Position numbers and translations under genes: made by a program
Shown: one piece after another, positions 11,375 to 20,739 of the stretch
Layout: every line of letters starts with the position of its first letter
How positions within the stretch are numbered: the first letter of the stretch is position 1
Notes under the pieces: model-generated
Told to the model about the DNA's origin: nothing
The model's database searches: none
What the model saw: the letters and a program-made list of their open reading frames with translations, nothing else
Source: Bacteroidetes bacterium HLUCCA01
Lineage (GTDB): Bacteria > Bacteroidota > Rhodothermia > Balneolales > HLUCCA01
Assembly: GCA_001314545.1 (NCBI GenBank)
Contig: LIHN01000001.1
Location: 588,180-652,179 of the forward strand
Direction: 5' to 3'
Length of the DNA: 64,000 nucleotides

Positions 11375-12871
11375 GTGACTGCGTACCGACTTTTATTCCT
11401 TTGCTGGACGGTTGTTTTGCTATTTCCGCAGCAGACAAGTGCCCAGTTTCACTATGATGCCCGTACTATCGGGATGGGTGGCACAGGTGTAGCCTCTGCC
11501 GTCGGGGTAGCCGCCGTCAGACACAATCCCGCAAATATCATGATTTATGAGCGGCCGCAGCGTTGGAATCTGACATTCGGGCAGGTAGGTTATTTGTACA
11601 GCGGCGGTATACGCAGTGACGACCTGGCCGACGTCCATCGCTATCTGTATGCTTTTGACAGCTCCATGCCACTGCAGGAATTCAACTATGCAACGTCACG
11701 CAGCACCCTGCTGCAGGATCGTTACAGCGATGGTAATCGCGATTACAGTTCACTGCATACCCTGGACGCCCTGGTTTTTGCCCTGTCTTTCACCGGGAAA
11801 AACAGCAGTTTTGCTTTGTCGCACTTCATCCGGGGTGAGAACCAGTATACGGTTGGTCGTGGTTGGTACAATCCTGAAGGGCTTTCCATCGACAATCTTC
11901 TCATCACAGACCGCCGTTTTTCGCAGCAGTATAACCTTCGTCACGAAATAGGCTTCACTATGGCCAGTGAAAACCAACTGATTAGCGGCTGGTTGAGTGA
12001 TCTTAGCAAAATATATGTTGGTTTTTCGGCACGGCTCATCCTGCCCCTGTCCTATGCTGATCTGGAACTCCGCTCGGTCTACGCCACCGGCGAATCAAGC
12101 CAGACGCTCACCCATCAGGGTCAGTTCACCAGCGTATCTGCCGGAGCCGTCACAGACATTCTGGAGGGCAAATCAGGTCTTAATCCAGCTGATCTGAGCA
12201 ATATATCGGGAATTGGTGGCGGATTTGACCTGGGGGTTACCTATATAATCGGTTTCGGGGGCGATGTATCCCTGACCGGAGGCAAACCAATTCCAACACG
12301 AAACTCCATCCGCATATCAGCATCACTCACCGACATCGGTTTTATCAGCTACAACAAAAATTTAGGTGCGCAGAACACCGATGAACAAACCCGTGTATTG
12401 GCACGGAGTGCACTGCCCGGGGAAGCCAAATCGTTTGAATACAGTGGTAATCCGGTTGATTTCCGTAGGTTTACTGACGGTATACTTGAAAACGGTATCA
12501 TTGAGCAGGCCACATCCACCCCAACCGATGTGTACCGCGTACTGATGCCGGCACGAGCCAATGCCGGAATTGCTTTTCAGGTAAGCCGGCTTACGGTAGG
12601 TGCAGAAGTACAGCGCCCCCTGAAGTCGCTGACCGACCATCCCGCACAAACCACGGCCCATGTCGGCGGGGAGCTCCGATTACTCAAAACCATACCGCTG
12701 CGTGCGGGAATGTCATTTGAACGGGATACCCCGGTGCGCTATCATGCCGGTGCCGGACTGGACTTCCGGGTGTTCACACTCAGCGCCGCTGTGGTGGTCC
12801 GTTCACCTGAACTTACCGGTCAGCTCCGTGCTGAAATGGTCGCGGTAACGGGTCTTCAGGTCCGCTTTTGA
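11375..12871 (+). CDS. Secreted outer-membrane beta-barrel-like protein
   Basis: The product is about 498 residues with a signal peptide (MTAYRLLFLCWTVVLL, cleavage predicted after TSAQ). The mature N-terminus carries the pattern IGMGGTGVASA...RHNPAN, shared by FadL-like, PorV/PorQ and UPF0164-type outer-membrane proteins. The rest is rich in alternating aromatic and polar strands and Gly, and ends with VTGLQVRF, where a terminal aromatic residue is typical of outer-membrane barrels. I chose the GTG start because it begins directly before the hydrophobic signal segment; a TTG nine codons upstream is the alternative. The specific role is unknown. PorV-like lipid or secretion-accessory function and a general porin are both possible. 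Confidence 0.75.
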   Translation: MTAYRLLFLCWTVVLLFPQQTSAQFHYDARTIGMGGTGVASAVGVAAVRHNPANIMIYERPQRWNLTFGQVGYLYSGGIRSDDLADVHRYLYAFDSSMPLQEFNYATSRSTLLQDRYSDGNRDYSSLHTLDALVFALSFTGKNSSFALSHFIRGENQYTVGRGWYNPEGLSIDNLLITDRRFSQQYNLRHEIGFTMASENQLISGWLSDLSKIYVGFSARLILPLSYADLELRSVYATGESSQTLTHQGQFTSVSAGAVTDILEGKSGLNPADLSNISGIGGGFDLGVTYIIGFGGDVSLTGGKPIPTRNSIRISASLTDIGFISYNKNLGAQNTDEQTRVLARSALPGEAKSFEYSGNPVDFRRFTDGILENGIIEQATSTPTDVYRVLMPARANAGIAFQVSRLTVGAEVQRPLKSLTDHPAQTTAHVGGELRLLKTIPLRAGMSFERDTPVRYHAGAGLDFRVFTLSAAVVVRSPELTGQLRAEMVAVTGLQVRF

Positions 12872-13067
12872 CAGAATGTCATAGATTGGCTGAATACCTG
12901 CTATTATGCCATATAGTTCTGCCGATTTCTGACGATATGTTAGCACATCGTTTTGTGGCAACATCTTTGCATCTGTAAGACTATCCTTATTTTAAATAAC
13001 TGCGCGGTATTTGCTACGTTTTCTCACTTTCACGCCACGCGCCGTACTCACTACCAATTTTTTTTAC

Positions 13068-15575
13068 ATGAACTTTTTCGATTCGAAAAAAAACGAACTC
13101 ATTTTGTCAGAAGAGGATTTCCAGGATTTTGAGCAAGCCATACCCCTGCTCTCTGAAGAAGAAGAACGACGAATGAGTGAGTCGGAGATACCGGAACACT
13201 TGCCCATACTCCCGCTAAAAAATACGGTGCTGTTCCCGGGGGTTGTCATCCCCATCACCGTAGGTCGCGACCGTTCACTGGCTCTGGTAAAACAAGCCTA
13301 TGAAACGCACCGAACCATCGGCATCATTACCCAACGGAAAAAAGATCAGGAAGATCCGGAGCCCGAAGACCTCTACGAGATTGGTACCGTGGCTCAGATT
13401 ATCAAGCTCATTAAAATGCCCGATGGCAGCAAGAGTATTGTCATTCAGGGTAAAAGCATATTCAAGGTCAAAAACTATGTACAAACCGATCCTTACTTCC
13501 TGGCTGAGGTAGATTCCCATCGCAATATTCAGGATAAAACCGGTGTGGAGCTGGATGCCGCAATGCGATCTCTGCGCGAAACAGCCACACAGATTATCAA
13601 CCTCTCCCCTCAGCTCCCCTCTGAGGCTGCCATAGCCCTGAACAATATAAATTCTCCGACATTCCTGCTGAATTTCATCTCCTCCAATCTGAATATCAGC
13701 ATTGAGGAAAAACAGGGTCTGCTGGAAACACAGGTTTTTTCAGAACGACTTGAAAAAGTAATTGCACATCTGAACAAAGAGCTGCAGGTTCTCAATCTGA
13801 GTCAGGAGATCCGCTCAAAAGTAAAAACTGACATCGATCAGCAGCAACGCGATTATTATCTGCGTCACCAGCTCAAAGCCATTCAGGAGGCTCTTGGTGA
13901 AGACAGTGAGCAGGAGGAAGTTCAAAAACTGCGCGAACGCGCTCGCGGGAAAGACTTCCCGGAAGCGGTAAGCAAGGTACTGGAAAAGGAGTTTCACAGG
14001 CTTGAACGTACCCCCTCCACCGCACCGAACTACGGGGTTATCTACAATTATGTGGAGTGGATACTGGATCTGCCCTGGAATACCTTTTCAACGGATAAAA
14101 TTGACCTGAAACGAGCGCGTAAAGTGCTGGATGAAGACCACTATGGCCTGGAGAAAGTCAAGAAACGCATCGTCGAATACCTTTCAGTTCTCAAGCTGAA
14201 AAACGATATGAAAGCGCCCATCCTCTGTTTTTACGGACCTCCGGGGGTCGGAAAGACATCATTGGGTAAATCCATTGCACGCTCCCTAGGTCGGGAATTC
14301 GCCCGGCTGAGCCTGGGCGGACTGCAGGATGAGGCTGAAATCCGCGGTCACCGTCGTACCTACATCGGAGCGCTGCCGGGCCGCATTATGCAAAATCTGA
14401 AAAAAGCCGGTACCAGTAATCCGGTTATGATGCTCGATGAAATCGATAAAGTTGGTCTGAGCTACCGTGGAGATCCGACTTCAGCGTTGCTTGAAGTCCT
14501 GGATCCTGAGCAGAATAATTCCTTTTATGACAATTACCTGGAGCTGGAATACGACCTTTCCAAGGTCCTTTTCATTGCAACGGCCAATAGCCTGGAGACG
14601 ATTCCCGCCCCGTTACGCGATCGCATGGAGATTATCCATATCAGCGGATATACCCAGGAAGAAAAACTTCAGATAGCCCGCAAGTATCTTGTTCCGGAAC
14701 AGATTCAGGAGAATGGACTTACCAGGAAGCAGTTCCGCATTACAGACCCTGCCATTGAAAAGGTAATTGATGAGTATACCAGAGAGTCGGGTGTACGTAA
14801 CCTGAACAGGGAGTTGGGCTCGGTTGTGCGTGGAGTGGCCAGTCAGATTGCGGCAGAAGAAATCACTACGGCTTCCGTAGGAGTGAAGGATATAACACGC
14901 TATCTGGGTCAGCAGAAATTTTTCTCCGATATCGCCGAGCGTACGACGGTTCCGGGTGTGGCTACCGGTCTGGCATGGACTCCCTACGGAGGTGATATTC
15001 TCTTTATTGAGGCCAGTGTTTCGCCTGGCAACGGGAAAATGACCATTACGGGCCAGCTTGGAGATGTGATGAAAGAGTCGGCCGTATTGGCCTTATCGTA
15101 TCTGCGCACCCAGGCTGAACGACTTGGTATTCCGGAGTCGGCTTTTACCGAATGGGATTTACACCTGCATGTTCCGGCCGGATCCGTACCCAAGGATGGT
15201 CCTTCCGCGGGAGTTTCCATTCTTTCGGCCATGACCTCCATATTCACCCAGCGCAATGTTAAAAGCTCCATCGCCCTGACCGGTGAAATAACCCTCAGAG
15301 GACTGGTACTTCCGGTGGGCGGCATTAAGGAAAAAGTACTGGCGGCCAAACGGGCCGGAATAAAACATGTGTTATTGCCGGGCAAGAATAAAAAAGATGT
15401 AACTGAAATTGAGCAGGAAGTCATTGACGGAATCGAGGTGAGTTATCTGGAACGCATGGATGAAGTCTTTGATCTGATGCTGGAACGCAGGGCAAACGAG
15501 GACCCGGTCGTTAAATTCAAATCCAGGAAAACGACCGGAGAACGTATTGATAATGATACAATAGCTGTACATTAG
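13068..15575 (+). CDS. lon: ATP-dependent protease Lon
   Basis: Lon is a cytosolic AAA+ serine protease that degrades misfolded and regulatory proteins. The 835-residue protein has the N-terminal LON substrate-binding domain (LPILPLKNTVLFPGVVIPI near 48-66), a coiled-coil linker, the AAA module with Walker A GPPGVGKTS near 390, and the proteolytic domain. The catalytic serine is in PKDGPSAG (about residue 713) and its partner lysine in GGIKEK (about 756). The start is the ATG giving MNFFDSKKNELI; an in-frame TTG 19 codons earlier would add a non-conserved extension. The roughly 195-base upstream region carries a TTTG at 12966-12969 followed 18 bases later by TATTTTAA, only a partial match to the group's promoter consensus. 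Confidence 0.96.
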   Translation: MNFFDSKKNELILSEEDFQDFEQAIPLLSEEEERRMSESEIPEHLPILPLKNTVLFPGVVIPITVGRDRSLALVKQAYETHRTIGIITQRKKDQEDPEPEDLYEIGTVAQIIKLIKMPDGSKSIVIQGKSIFKVKNYVQTDPYFLAEVDSHRNIQDKTGVELDAAMRSLRETATQIINLSPQLPSEAAIALNNINSPTFLLNFISSNLNISIEEKQGLLETQVFSERLEKVIAHLNKELQVLNLSQEIRSKVKTDIDQQQRDYYLRHQLKAIQEALGEDSEQEEVQKLRERARGKDFPEAVSKVLEKEFHRLERTPSTAPNYGVIYNYVEWILDLPWNTFSTDKIDLKRARKVLDEDHYGLEKVKKRIVEYLSVLKLKNDMKAPILCFYGPPGVGKTSLGKSIARSLGREFARLSLGGLQDEAEIRGHRRTYIGALPGRIMQNLKKAGTSNPVMMLDEIDKVGLSYRGDPTSALLEVLDPEQNNSFYDNYLELEYDLSKVLFIATANSLETIPAPLRDRMEIIHISGYTQEEKLQIARKYLVPEQIQENGLTRKQFRITDPAIEKVIDEYTRESGVRNLNRELGSVVRGVASQIAAEEITTASVGVKDITRYLGQQKFFSDIAERTTVPGVATGLAWTPYGGDILFIEASVSPGNGKMTITGQLGDVMKESAVLALSYLRTQAERLGIPESAFTEWDLHLHVPAGSVPKDGPSAGVSILSAMTSIFTQRNVKSSIALTGEITLRGLVLPVGGIKEKVLAAKRAGIKHVLLPGKNKKDVTEIEQEVIDGIEVSYLERMDEVFDLMLERRANEDPVVKFKSRKTTGERIDNDTIAVH

Positions 15576-15620
15576 GTCTTTGCCCCCGGACAGCTACCCT
15601 GCCGGGTTACAAACCATAAA

Positions 15621-16553
15621 GTGCAGTTTGGCCATCAGATGTTCACTGGACGTATAGTTAAATCTACCGGAAGCTGGTACCTCGTGGAGAAATCCGACGG
15701 CAGCGGGATTATTTCAGCCAGGCTTCCGGGTAAAATGCGCCTGGAAGGGTTACAGCAGACCAATCCGGTTGCTGTTGGCGACCTGGTTGACCTGCAGAGC
15801 GTTGATGATGGTACGGCCCTTGTGCGCAACATACATCCCCGGTCGAATTACATTACCCGGCAGGCAACCCACGGTAAGCGCGGTGAGCAGATTCTGGCGG
15901 CCAACATTGACGTGGGCATTGTGGTGCAGTCGGTCCGACAACCTCAGTTCAAAACCGGTTTTATTGACCGGTTTCTGGTAACCTGCGAAGCCAATCATGT
16001 GACCCCGTTAATCGTTATCAACAAGCTGGATCTGGCCCGTGGAAAGGATATGGAGCGACTTGATGAGATACGTAACCTGTACACCAGCCTTGGCTATGAT
16101 ATTCTGTTAATGTCGGTTGAACGGCAAGACAGTGTGAAGCAGCTTAAAGAACGCATCCAAGGCTCCATCGTAACCATGACCGGTCCGTCGGGTGTGGGAA
16201 AAACCAGTATACTGAATGCGTTACATCCTGAACTGAACCGAACCACTGCAGCGGTCAGCGGTTTTTCCAATAAAGGCAAGCATACCACTACGTTTGCTGA
16301 AATGCTTCCCATTGGCAATAACACCTATGTTGTAGATACACCCGGAATCCGCGAATTCGGATTGGTAGACATCGACGCCCCCGGTTTGTCCAATTTTTAT
16401 CCGGAAATGAAAGATTTACGTACAGCCTGCCGATTTTATAATTGCACCCATGTGCATGAACCGGGCTGTGCGGTCATGCAGGCCTATGACGAGGGAACCA
16501 TCCACCCCGACCGCTACATGTCATATCTGCAGATAATTGAAAGTCTCTCCTAG
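15621..16553 (+). CDS. rsgA: Ribosome small subunit biogenesis GTPase RsgA
   Basis: RsgA is a circularly permuted GTPase that helps maturation of the 30S subunit. The 310-residue protein has an N-terminal OB fold (GRIVKSTGSWYLVE...), then the permuted G motifs: G4 INKLDL first, G1 GPSGVGKTS, and G3 DTPG last. A C-terminal zinc knuckle follows (CRFYNCTHVHEPGC). All nucleotide- and zinc-binding residues are present. It begins at a GTG 45 bases after lon; an ATG six codons later (MFTGRIVKS) is an equally good start. It may be co-transcribed with lon. Confidence 0.95.
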   Translation: MQFGHQMFTGRIVKSTGSWYLVEKSDGSGIISARLPGKMRLEGLQQTNPVAVGDLVDLQSVDDGTALVRNIHPRSNYITRQATHGKRGEQILAANIDVGIVVQSVRQPQFKTGFIDRFLVTCEANHVTPLIVINKLDLARGKDMERLDEIRNLYTSLGYDILLMSVERQDSVKQLKERIQGSIVTMTGPSGVGKTSILNALHPELNRTTAAVSGFSNKGKHTTTFAEMLPIGNNTYVVDTPGIREFGLVDIDAPGLSNFYPEMKDLRTACRFYNCTHVHEPGCAVMQAYDEGTIHPDRYMSYLQIIESLS

Positions 16554-16561
16554 ACGAAGTT

Positions 16562-16610
16562 TTGGGAACACTGTTGTACCTTCGGCGTTAACAGCGTAGA
16601 TTGTTCCCAA
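16562..16610. repeat. Nested inverted repeat between rsgA and the DUF6588 gene
   Basis: TTGGGAACA (16562-16570) pairs perfectly with TGTTCCCAA (16602-16610). Inside it CTGTT (16571-16575) pairs with AACAG (16590-16594). No T-run follows, so it is not a standard terminator. It may be a structured leader of the downstream gene or a protein-binding palindrome. Confidence 0.5.
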
Positions 16611-16643
16611 TGAATCACCACTCACTGACTTAACTTATTAATT

Positions 16644-17717
16644 ATGATACGCAGTACCCGTATTCTGTTTGCCTTGTCTGTTTTGGCACTGGCTTTATGC
16701 TTCAAACCTGCACACGCCCAGTTCGGGGATGCCGGTGAAATCCTCCGGTCCGGAGTCAATGATGCCGAGCTTTTGCTGGGTGAATACATGCGTCCTGCTG
16801 CGGAGGGATTTTCAACCGGTCTGAACACCGGATGGTTCACTACGGCAGGCACACACAGTCTGCTGGGTTTTTCCCTGACCTTCCGCGCTAACGTATCGGC
16901 CATGCCATCCAATCTGAAAACATTTCAGTTTGCTGATCTGGCCCTGGAAAATACCCGACCGGTTGATGGTTCAACTTCAGCGTCAACTATTATCGGCCCC
17001 AAAAACGGAACCACCATGGGCATCTTTGGCACCAATCCGATTACCAATGCCGAGCAGGAACTGGCCCGTTTTGACATCCCGGAAGGCATAAACTTTTCGT
17101 ACATACCCACAGCCATGGCACAGTTGAATGTCGGGATTATCAAGAACACCGATATTTCCTTCCGCTATATGCCTCCTGTAAGTTACTCCCAAATCGGTCT
17201 GGAAGCCGGAATGTACGGGGTTGGATTCAAGCACGATATCAAGCAATGGATTCCGGTTATCAAATACGTACCCATCGATGTTTCCCTTGCAGCGGGTTTC
17301 ACCTCGTTTACAGCTACCTCAGAAGCCAATGTACAACCCGGAAGTGGCGCGATTAACACCTACCCGCAGAATCACTGGGACGATCAGGAAATCTCGCTGA
17401 ATGCAACCGGAACCAACGTCAACCTGCTGGTCGGTAAATCAATACCCCTCGTAAGCGCCTATGTTGGAGTAGGTTACGAGACCTCCAGCACAACCCTGAA
17501 AGCAGAGGGAAATTACCCCGTTGAAGGAATCAATGCCATGGGAATGCGCGAAATCGAATCCTTTACCGACCCGATCAACCTTTCCTTTGACGGTTCCAAC
17601 AGCGTGCGTGGCCTTGCCGGCGTACGACTAAAATTCTTCCTGCTGACCGTAAGTGCCGATGTGGTTGTGGCGGACGTCACCGTTGGCAGTCTGGGTCTGG
17701 GAATCAGCTTCCGCTAG
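16644..17717 (+). CDS. DUF6588 family secreted protein, probable outer-membrane barrel
   Basis: The 357-residue protein has a signal peptide (MIRSTRILFALSVLALALC, predicted cleavage after AHAQ). The mature N-terminus DAGEILRSGVNDAELLLGEYMRPAAEGF and the GLNTGWFTTAGTH segment match DUF6588 proteins of Bacteroidota and relatives. Alternating hydrophobic strands and a C-terminal strand ending in phenylalanine-arginine suggest an outer-membrane barrel. No catalytic motif is seen and the function is unknown. It stands alone between an inverted repeat and a strong terminator, so it is probably a single-gene transcript. Confidence 0.75.
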   Translation: MIRSTRILFALSVLALALCFKPAHAQFGDAGEILRSGVNDAELLLGEYMRPAAEGFSTGLNTGWFTTAGTHSLLGFSLTFRANVSAMPSNLKTFQFADLALENTRPVDGSTSASTIIGPKNGTTMGIFGTNPITNAEQELARFDIPEGINFSYIPTAMAQLNVGIIKNTDISFRYMPPVSYSQIGLEAGMYGVGFKHDIKQWIPVIKYVPIDVSLAAGFTSFTATSEANVQPGSGAINTYPQNHWDDQEISLNATGTNVNLLVGKSIPLVSAYVGVGYETSSTTLKAEGNYPVEGINAMGMREIESFTDPINLSFDGSNSVRGLAGVRLKFFLLTVSADVVVADVTVGSLGLGISFR

Positions 17718-17740
17718 AATCAGGTTTGTCTTTATCAGAA

Positions 17741-17776
17741 AGGCGTAACGGGGTATACCGGTTACGCCTTTTTTTA
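17741..17776. terminator. Intrinsic terminator after the DUF6588 gene
   Basis: AGGCGTAAC (17741-17749) pairs perfectly with GTTACGCCT (17761-17769) and is followed by seven T residues. It serves the plus-strand gene. The minus-strand polA ends 70 bases further on and may not use it, because no matching T-run exists in that direction. Confidence 0.85.
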
Positions 17777-17848
17777 TGACCTGACATAGCATGTACATTT
17801 CCGTGCATCCGCACTAGCCTGCAATGACAATCTGAGCAGGCACCCGGT

Positions 17849-20617
17849 CTAGTGCGCATCAAGCCAGTTCGAGGCAACCCCTGCTTCTACCTTAACCGGG
17901 ACATCCAGCACCATCGCTTTTTCCATGGTTTTAACAATCTCGGGTACAAGCTGATCTACCTCCTGCTCGGGAACTTCAAATACAAGCTCATCGTGCACCT
18001 GTAAGAGCATGCGGGTCTTGTACCCGCCGTCTTTGAGCAAACGGTCCATGTGAATCATGGCCAGTTTGATCATATCGGCAGCCGTGCCCTGAATGGGCAT
18101 ATTGATGGCTGTCCGCTCCGCGAACCCGCGCACATTGAAATTAGCGGCATTGATATCGGGTATGTAACGTCGCCGGCCCAGCAGGGTTTTTACATACCCA
18201 TGCTGCCTGGCATACTCTTTGGTATCATCAATGTAGCGAAGTATACCCGGGAAACGATCGAAATAGGCTTCAATAATTGCTTTACCTTCGTTGTTACCTA
18301 TTCCGAGTCGTTGAGCCAGACCAAAGGCACTGACCCCGTAAGGAATACCGAAATTTACTTCCTTGGCTTTGCGACGTTGATCACGGTCTACCTCCTCCAA
18401 ACTGGAAAGGCCGAAAATTTCCTTCGCAGTACGCGCATGAATATCCTCATCATTGCGGAAGGCCTGCATCATGGCCTCATCGGCGGCCATGGAGGCGATA
18501 ACCCGAAGCTCAATCTGTGAGTAATCCGCTGCCACCAGCCTGCAGCCATCGGCAGGAATGAACGCCCGGCGAATCTCTCTGCCCCGCTCGGTGCGGATGG
18601 GAATATTCTGCAGATTCGGATTGGAAGACGACAACCTTCCTGTAGCCGCTACATTCTGATTATAACTGGTGTGGATTCGACCGGTTTGTGGGTGCACCAT
18701 AGGCGGGAGGGCCTCAACATAGGTAGACCTCAGCTTGGCAAGCGCCCGGTACTCCAGAATTTTAGCCGGCAGCGGATAGGTTACCGCCAGATCGGACAGT
18801 ACCGCTTCGGATGTGGAGTATTTGCCTGTTGCAGTTTTTTTGCCGGACGGAAGCTTGAGTCGGTTAAAAAGTATATCGCCGAGCTGGGCCGGTGAATTTA
18901 TATTGAACTCGACGCCCGCCTGTTCATAAATATGCTGCTCAACATCCCGCATCTCCTGAGCAAGGACATCGGAGAACGTGGCCAGCATAGCCTGGTCTAT
19001 CCGGATTCCTGCAAGCTCCATCCGGGCAAGCACGGTTACCAGCGGAAATTCAACGTCACGGGCAATTTGCTCCAGTTCGTCAGTGCGAAGTTGTTCTGTG
19101 AGTATTTCATAGAGGCGGAAGGTTATATCGGCATCCTCGCAGGCATAGGTGAACACGTCCTGAACAGGTAAATCGGCAATAGACCGTTGTTTCCGACCGC
19201 TTCCAATCAGCGATTCTATCGGAATAGGCCGGTAATTCAGGTATTTAAGTGCGATGGTATCCATTTTCAGGGGTTGGGAAGGATCCAGCAGGTACGCGGC
19301 AATCATGGTATCAAAAAGAGTGTCGCCGGGCGTGATTCCTGCCCGGTGAAGCACGATGTAATCGTATTTGAGATTATGACCTACGTAGGTAACATCGGTA
19401 CGGGTCAGCAAGGGTCGAAGCAACGCTTTGGCTGCCTCAGCGTCCATCGTTTCAGCATTCAGCGCCACATAGACAGCTTTCCCGGGCTCCCCGCTCAATG
19501 CAATTCCCAGTAGCTCAGCGTGCATGGGATCGGTTCCCGTGGTTTCAGTATCATAACACAGCACGTTGTATGCCTCGTAGACCGGCAGCAGCTCGCGGAG
19601 TCGGGCAACCGTGGTCACCAGTGTGTATTCAACACGCTCCTGTACATAGGAATCGACGGATGTATCCGGGAGGTTGCCGGGTTGTACATCAATGCTGCTG
19701 AACAGGTCCGTTTGCCCCTCATTGCTGGTTTTTACCTCATCGGGTAAGGCGGCAAATTTCCGGGCCAGGGTGCGAAACTGCATGCGCTGAAAAAAAACAC
19801 CCAACTTTTGATCGTCTGCCCCATCCCATTTCAGTTTGGTCCAATCCCGAAAATCGGGGATGTCGGTTTTAATCACAATCATCTCGCGGGAAAGCCGGAT
19901 TCGGTCTTCATTTCCTGCAATACCCTCCCGCACCCGCTTGGATTTATGGGCCGGAGCCGCCTTTATCAAACCCTCCAGTGAACCAAACTCCTGGATCAAC
20001 AGAGGCGCGTTTTTTTTCCCGATACCGGTGATCCCGGGGATGTTATCCGAACTATCACCGATTACCGCCAGTACATCGATGACTTTTTCAGGAGGTACAC
20101 CAAAAAAAAGTTCTACTCCCCGTCGGTCGATGATTTCAAAACCATCTCCCTTACTCAGCGGCTTCATCATACAGATGTTATCATGAACCAGCTGCATGAA
20201 ATCTTTATCGGGTGTCACCATAAAGACCTGCACATCCTGTCCGCGGGCCGATTCGGCCAGTGATCCAACCAGATCATCGGCTTCGTAACCATCCAGTTCA
20301 AGACTCGGGATGTTGAAATAACCAAGCATTTCCTTGATTATGGGTATAGACGCACGGATTTCATCCGGTTGTGGAGGACGGTTCGCTTTATACTCGGGAT
20401 CCATTTCATGGCGAAATGTAGGTGCATGTGTATCCCACGCCACAGCAATATGGGTGGGGATGCGTGCTTCAATCAGGCGTACCAGCGCGTTGGCAAAGCC
20501 GAAAACCGTACCGGTTGGGAGTCCCTCCGAATTGCGTAAATTGCTGTTCAACATTGCGAAATACGATCGGTACGCCAGAGCCGTACCATCTAAAAGAATC
20601 AGTGTATTGGAATGCAT
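17849..20617 (-). CDS. polA: DNA polymerase I
   Basis: It fills gaps in repair and removes Okazaki primers. The 922-residue protein contains three domains: an N-terminal 5' nuclease (LILLDGTALAYRSYFA onward, to about 290), a 3'-5' exonuclease, and the family A polymerase domain. The exonuclease keeps all DEDDy motifs (YDTETTGTDP, GHNLKYDYI, ACEDADITF), so proofreading should be active. The polymerase has motif A AADYSQIELRV, the O-helix region RRKAKEVNFGIPYG and motif C VHDELVFE. The length is normal. Its start faces the SpoIIE-type phosphatase gene across about 120 bases. Confidence 0.97.
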   Translation of the reverse strand: MHSNTLILLDGTALAYRSYFAMLNSNLRNSEGLPTGTVFGFANALVRLIEARIPTHIAVAWDTHAPTFRHEMDPEYKANRPPQPDEIRASIPIIKEMLGYFNIPSLELDGYEADDLVGSLAESARGQDVQVFMVTPDKDFMQLVHDNICMMKPLSKGDGFEIIDRRGVELFFGVPPEKVIDVLAVIGDSSDNIPGITGIGKKNAPLLIQEFGSLEGLIKAAPAHKSKRVREGIAGNEDRIRLSREMIVIKTDIPDFRDWTKLKWDGADDQKLGVFFQRMQFRTLARKFAALPDEVKTSNEGQTDLFSSIDVQPGNLPDTSVDSYVQERVEYTLVTTVARLRELLPVYEAYNVLCYDTETTGTDPMHAELLGIALSGEPGKAVYVALNAETMDAEAAKALLRPLLTRTDVTYVGHNLKYDYIVLHRAGITPGDTLFDTMIAAYLLDPSQPLKMDTIALKYLNYRPIPIESLIGSGRKQRSIADLPVQDVFTYACEDADITFRLYEILTEQLRTDELEQIARDVEFPLVTVLARMELAGIRIDQAMLATFSDVLAQEMRDVEQHIYEQAGVEFNINSPAQLGDILFNRLKLPSGKKTATGKYSTSEAVLSDLAVTYPLPAKILEYRALAKLRSTYVEALPPMVHPQTGRIHTSYNQNVAATGRLSSSNPNLQNIPIRTERGREIRRAFIPADGCRLVAADYSQIELRVIASMAADEAMMQAFRNDEDIHARTAKEIFGLSSLEEVDRDQRRKAKEVNFGIPYGVSAFGLAQRLGIGNNEGKAIIEAYFDRFPGILRYIDDTKEYARQHGYVKTLLGRRRYIPDINAANFNVRGFAERTAINMPIQGTAADMIKLAMIHMDRLLKDGGYKTRMLLQVHDELVFEVPEQEVDQLVPEIVKTMEKAMVLDVPVKVEAGVASNWLDAH

Positions 20618-20739
20618 CGGTATTGTTTGTTGTAACTTCAGTTTACAGGTTATACGCTGCTGAAAAGCATTTCAAAACCTGACAACTTTTGTGTGAATAT
20701 ACTCGAATAAGCAGAGTATTACCTTTAAAGAATGCAACT

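Noticed and set aside
12966..12995. Candidate promoter upstream of lon (TTTG, 18 bases, TATTTTAA)
   Set aside because: The -7 box misses the last two fixed bases of TAnnTTTG and the spacer is short, so it was mentioned only in the lon entry.
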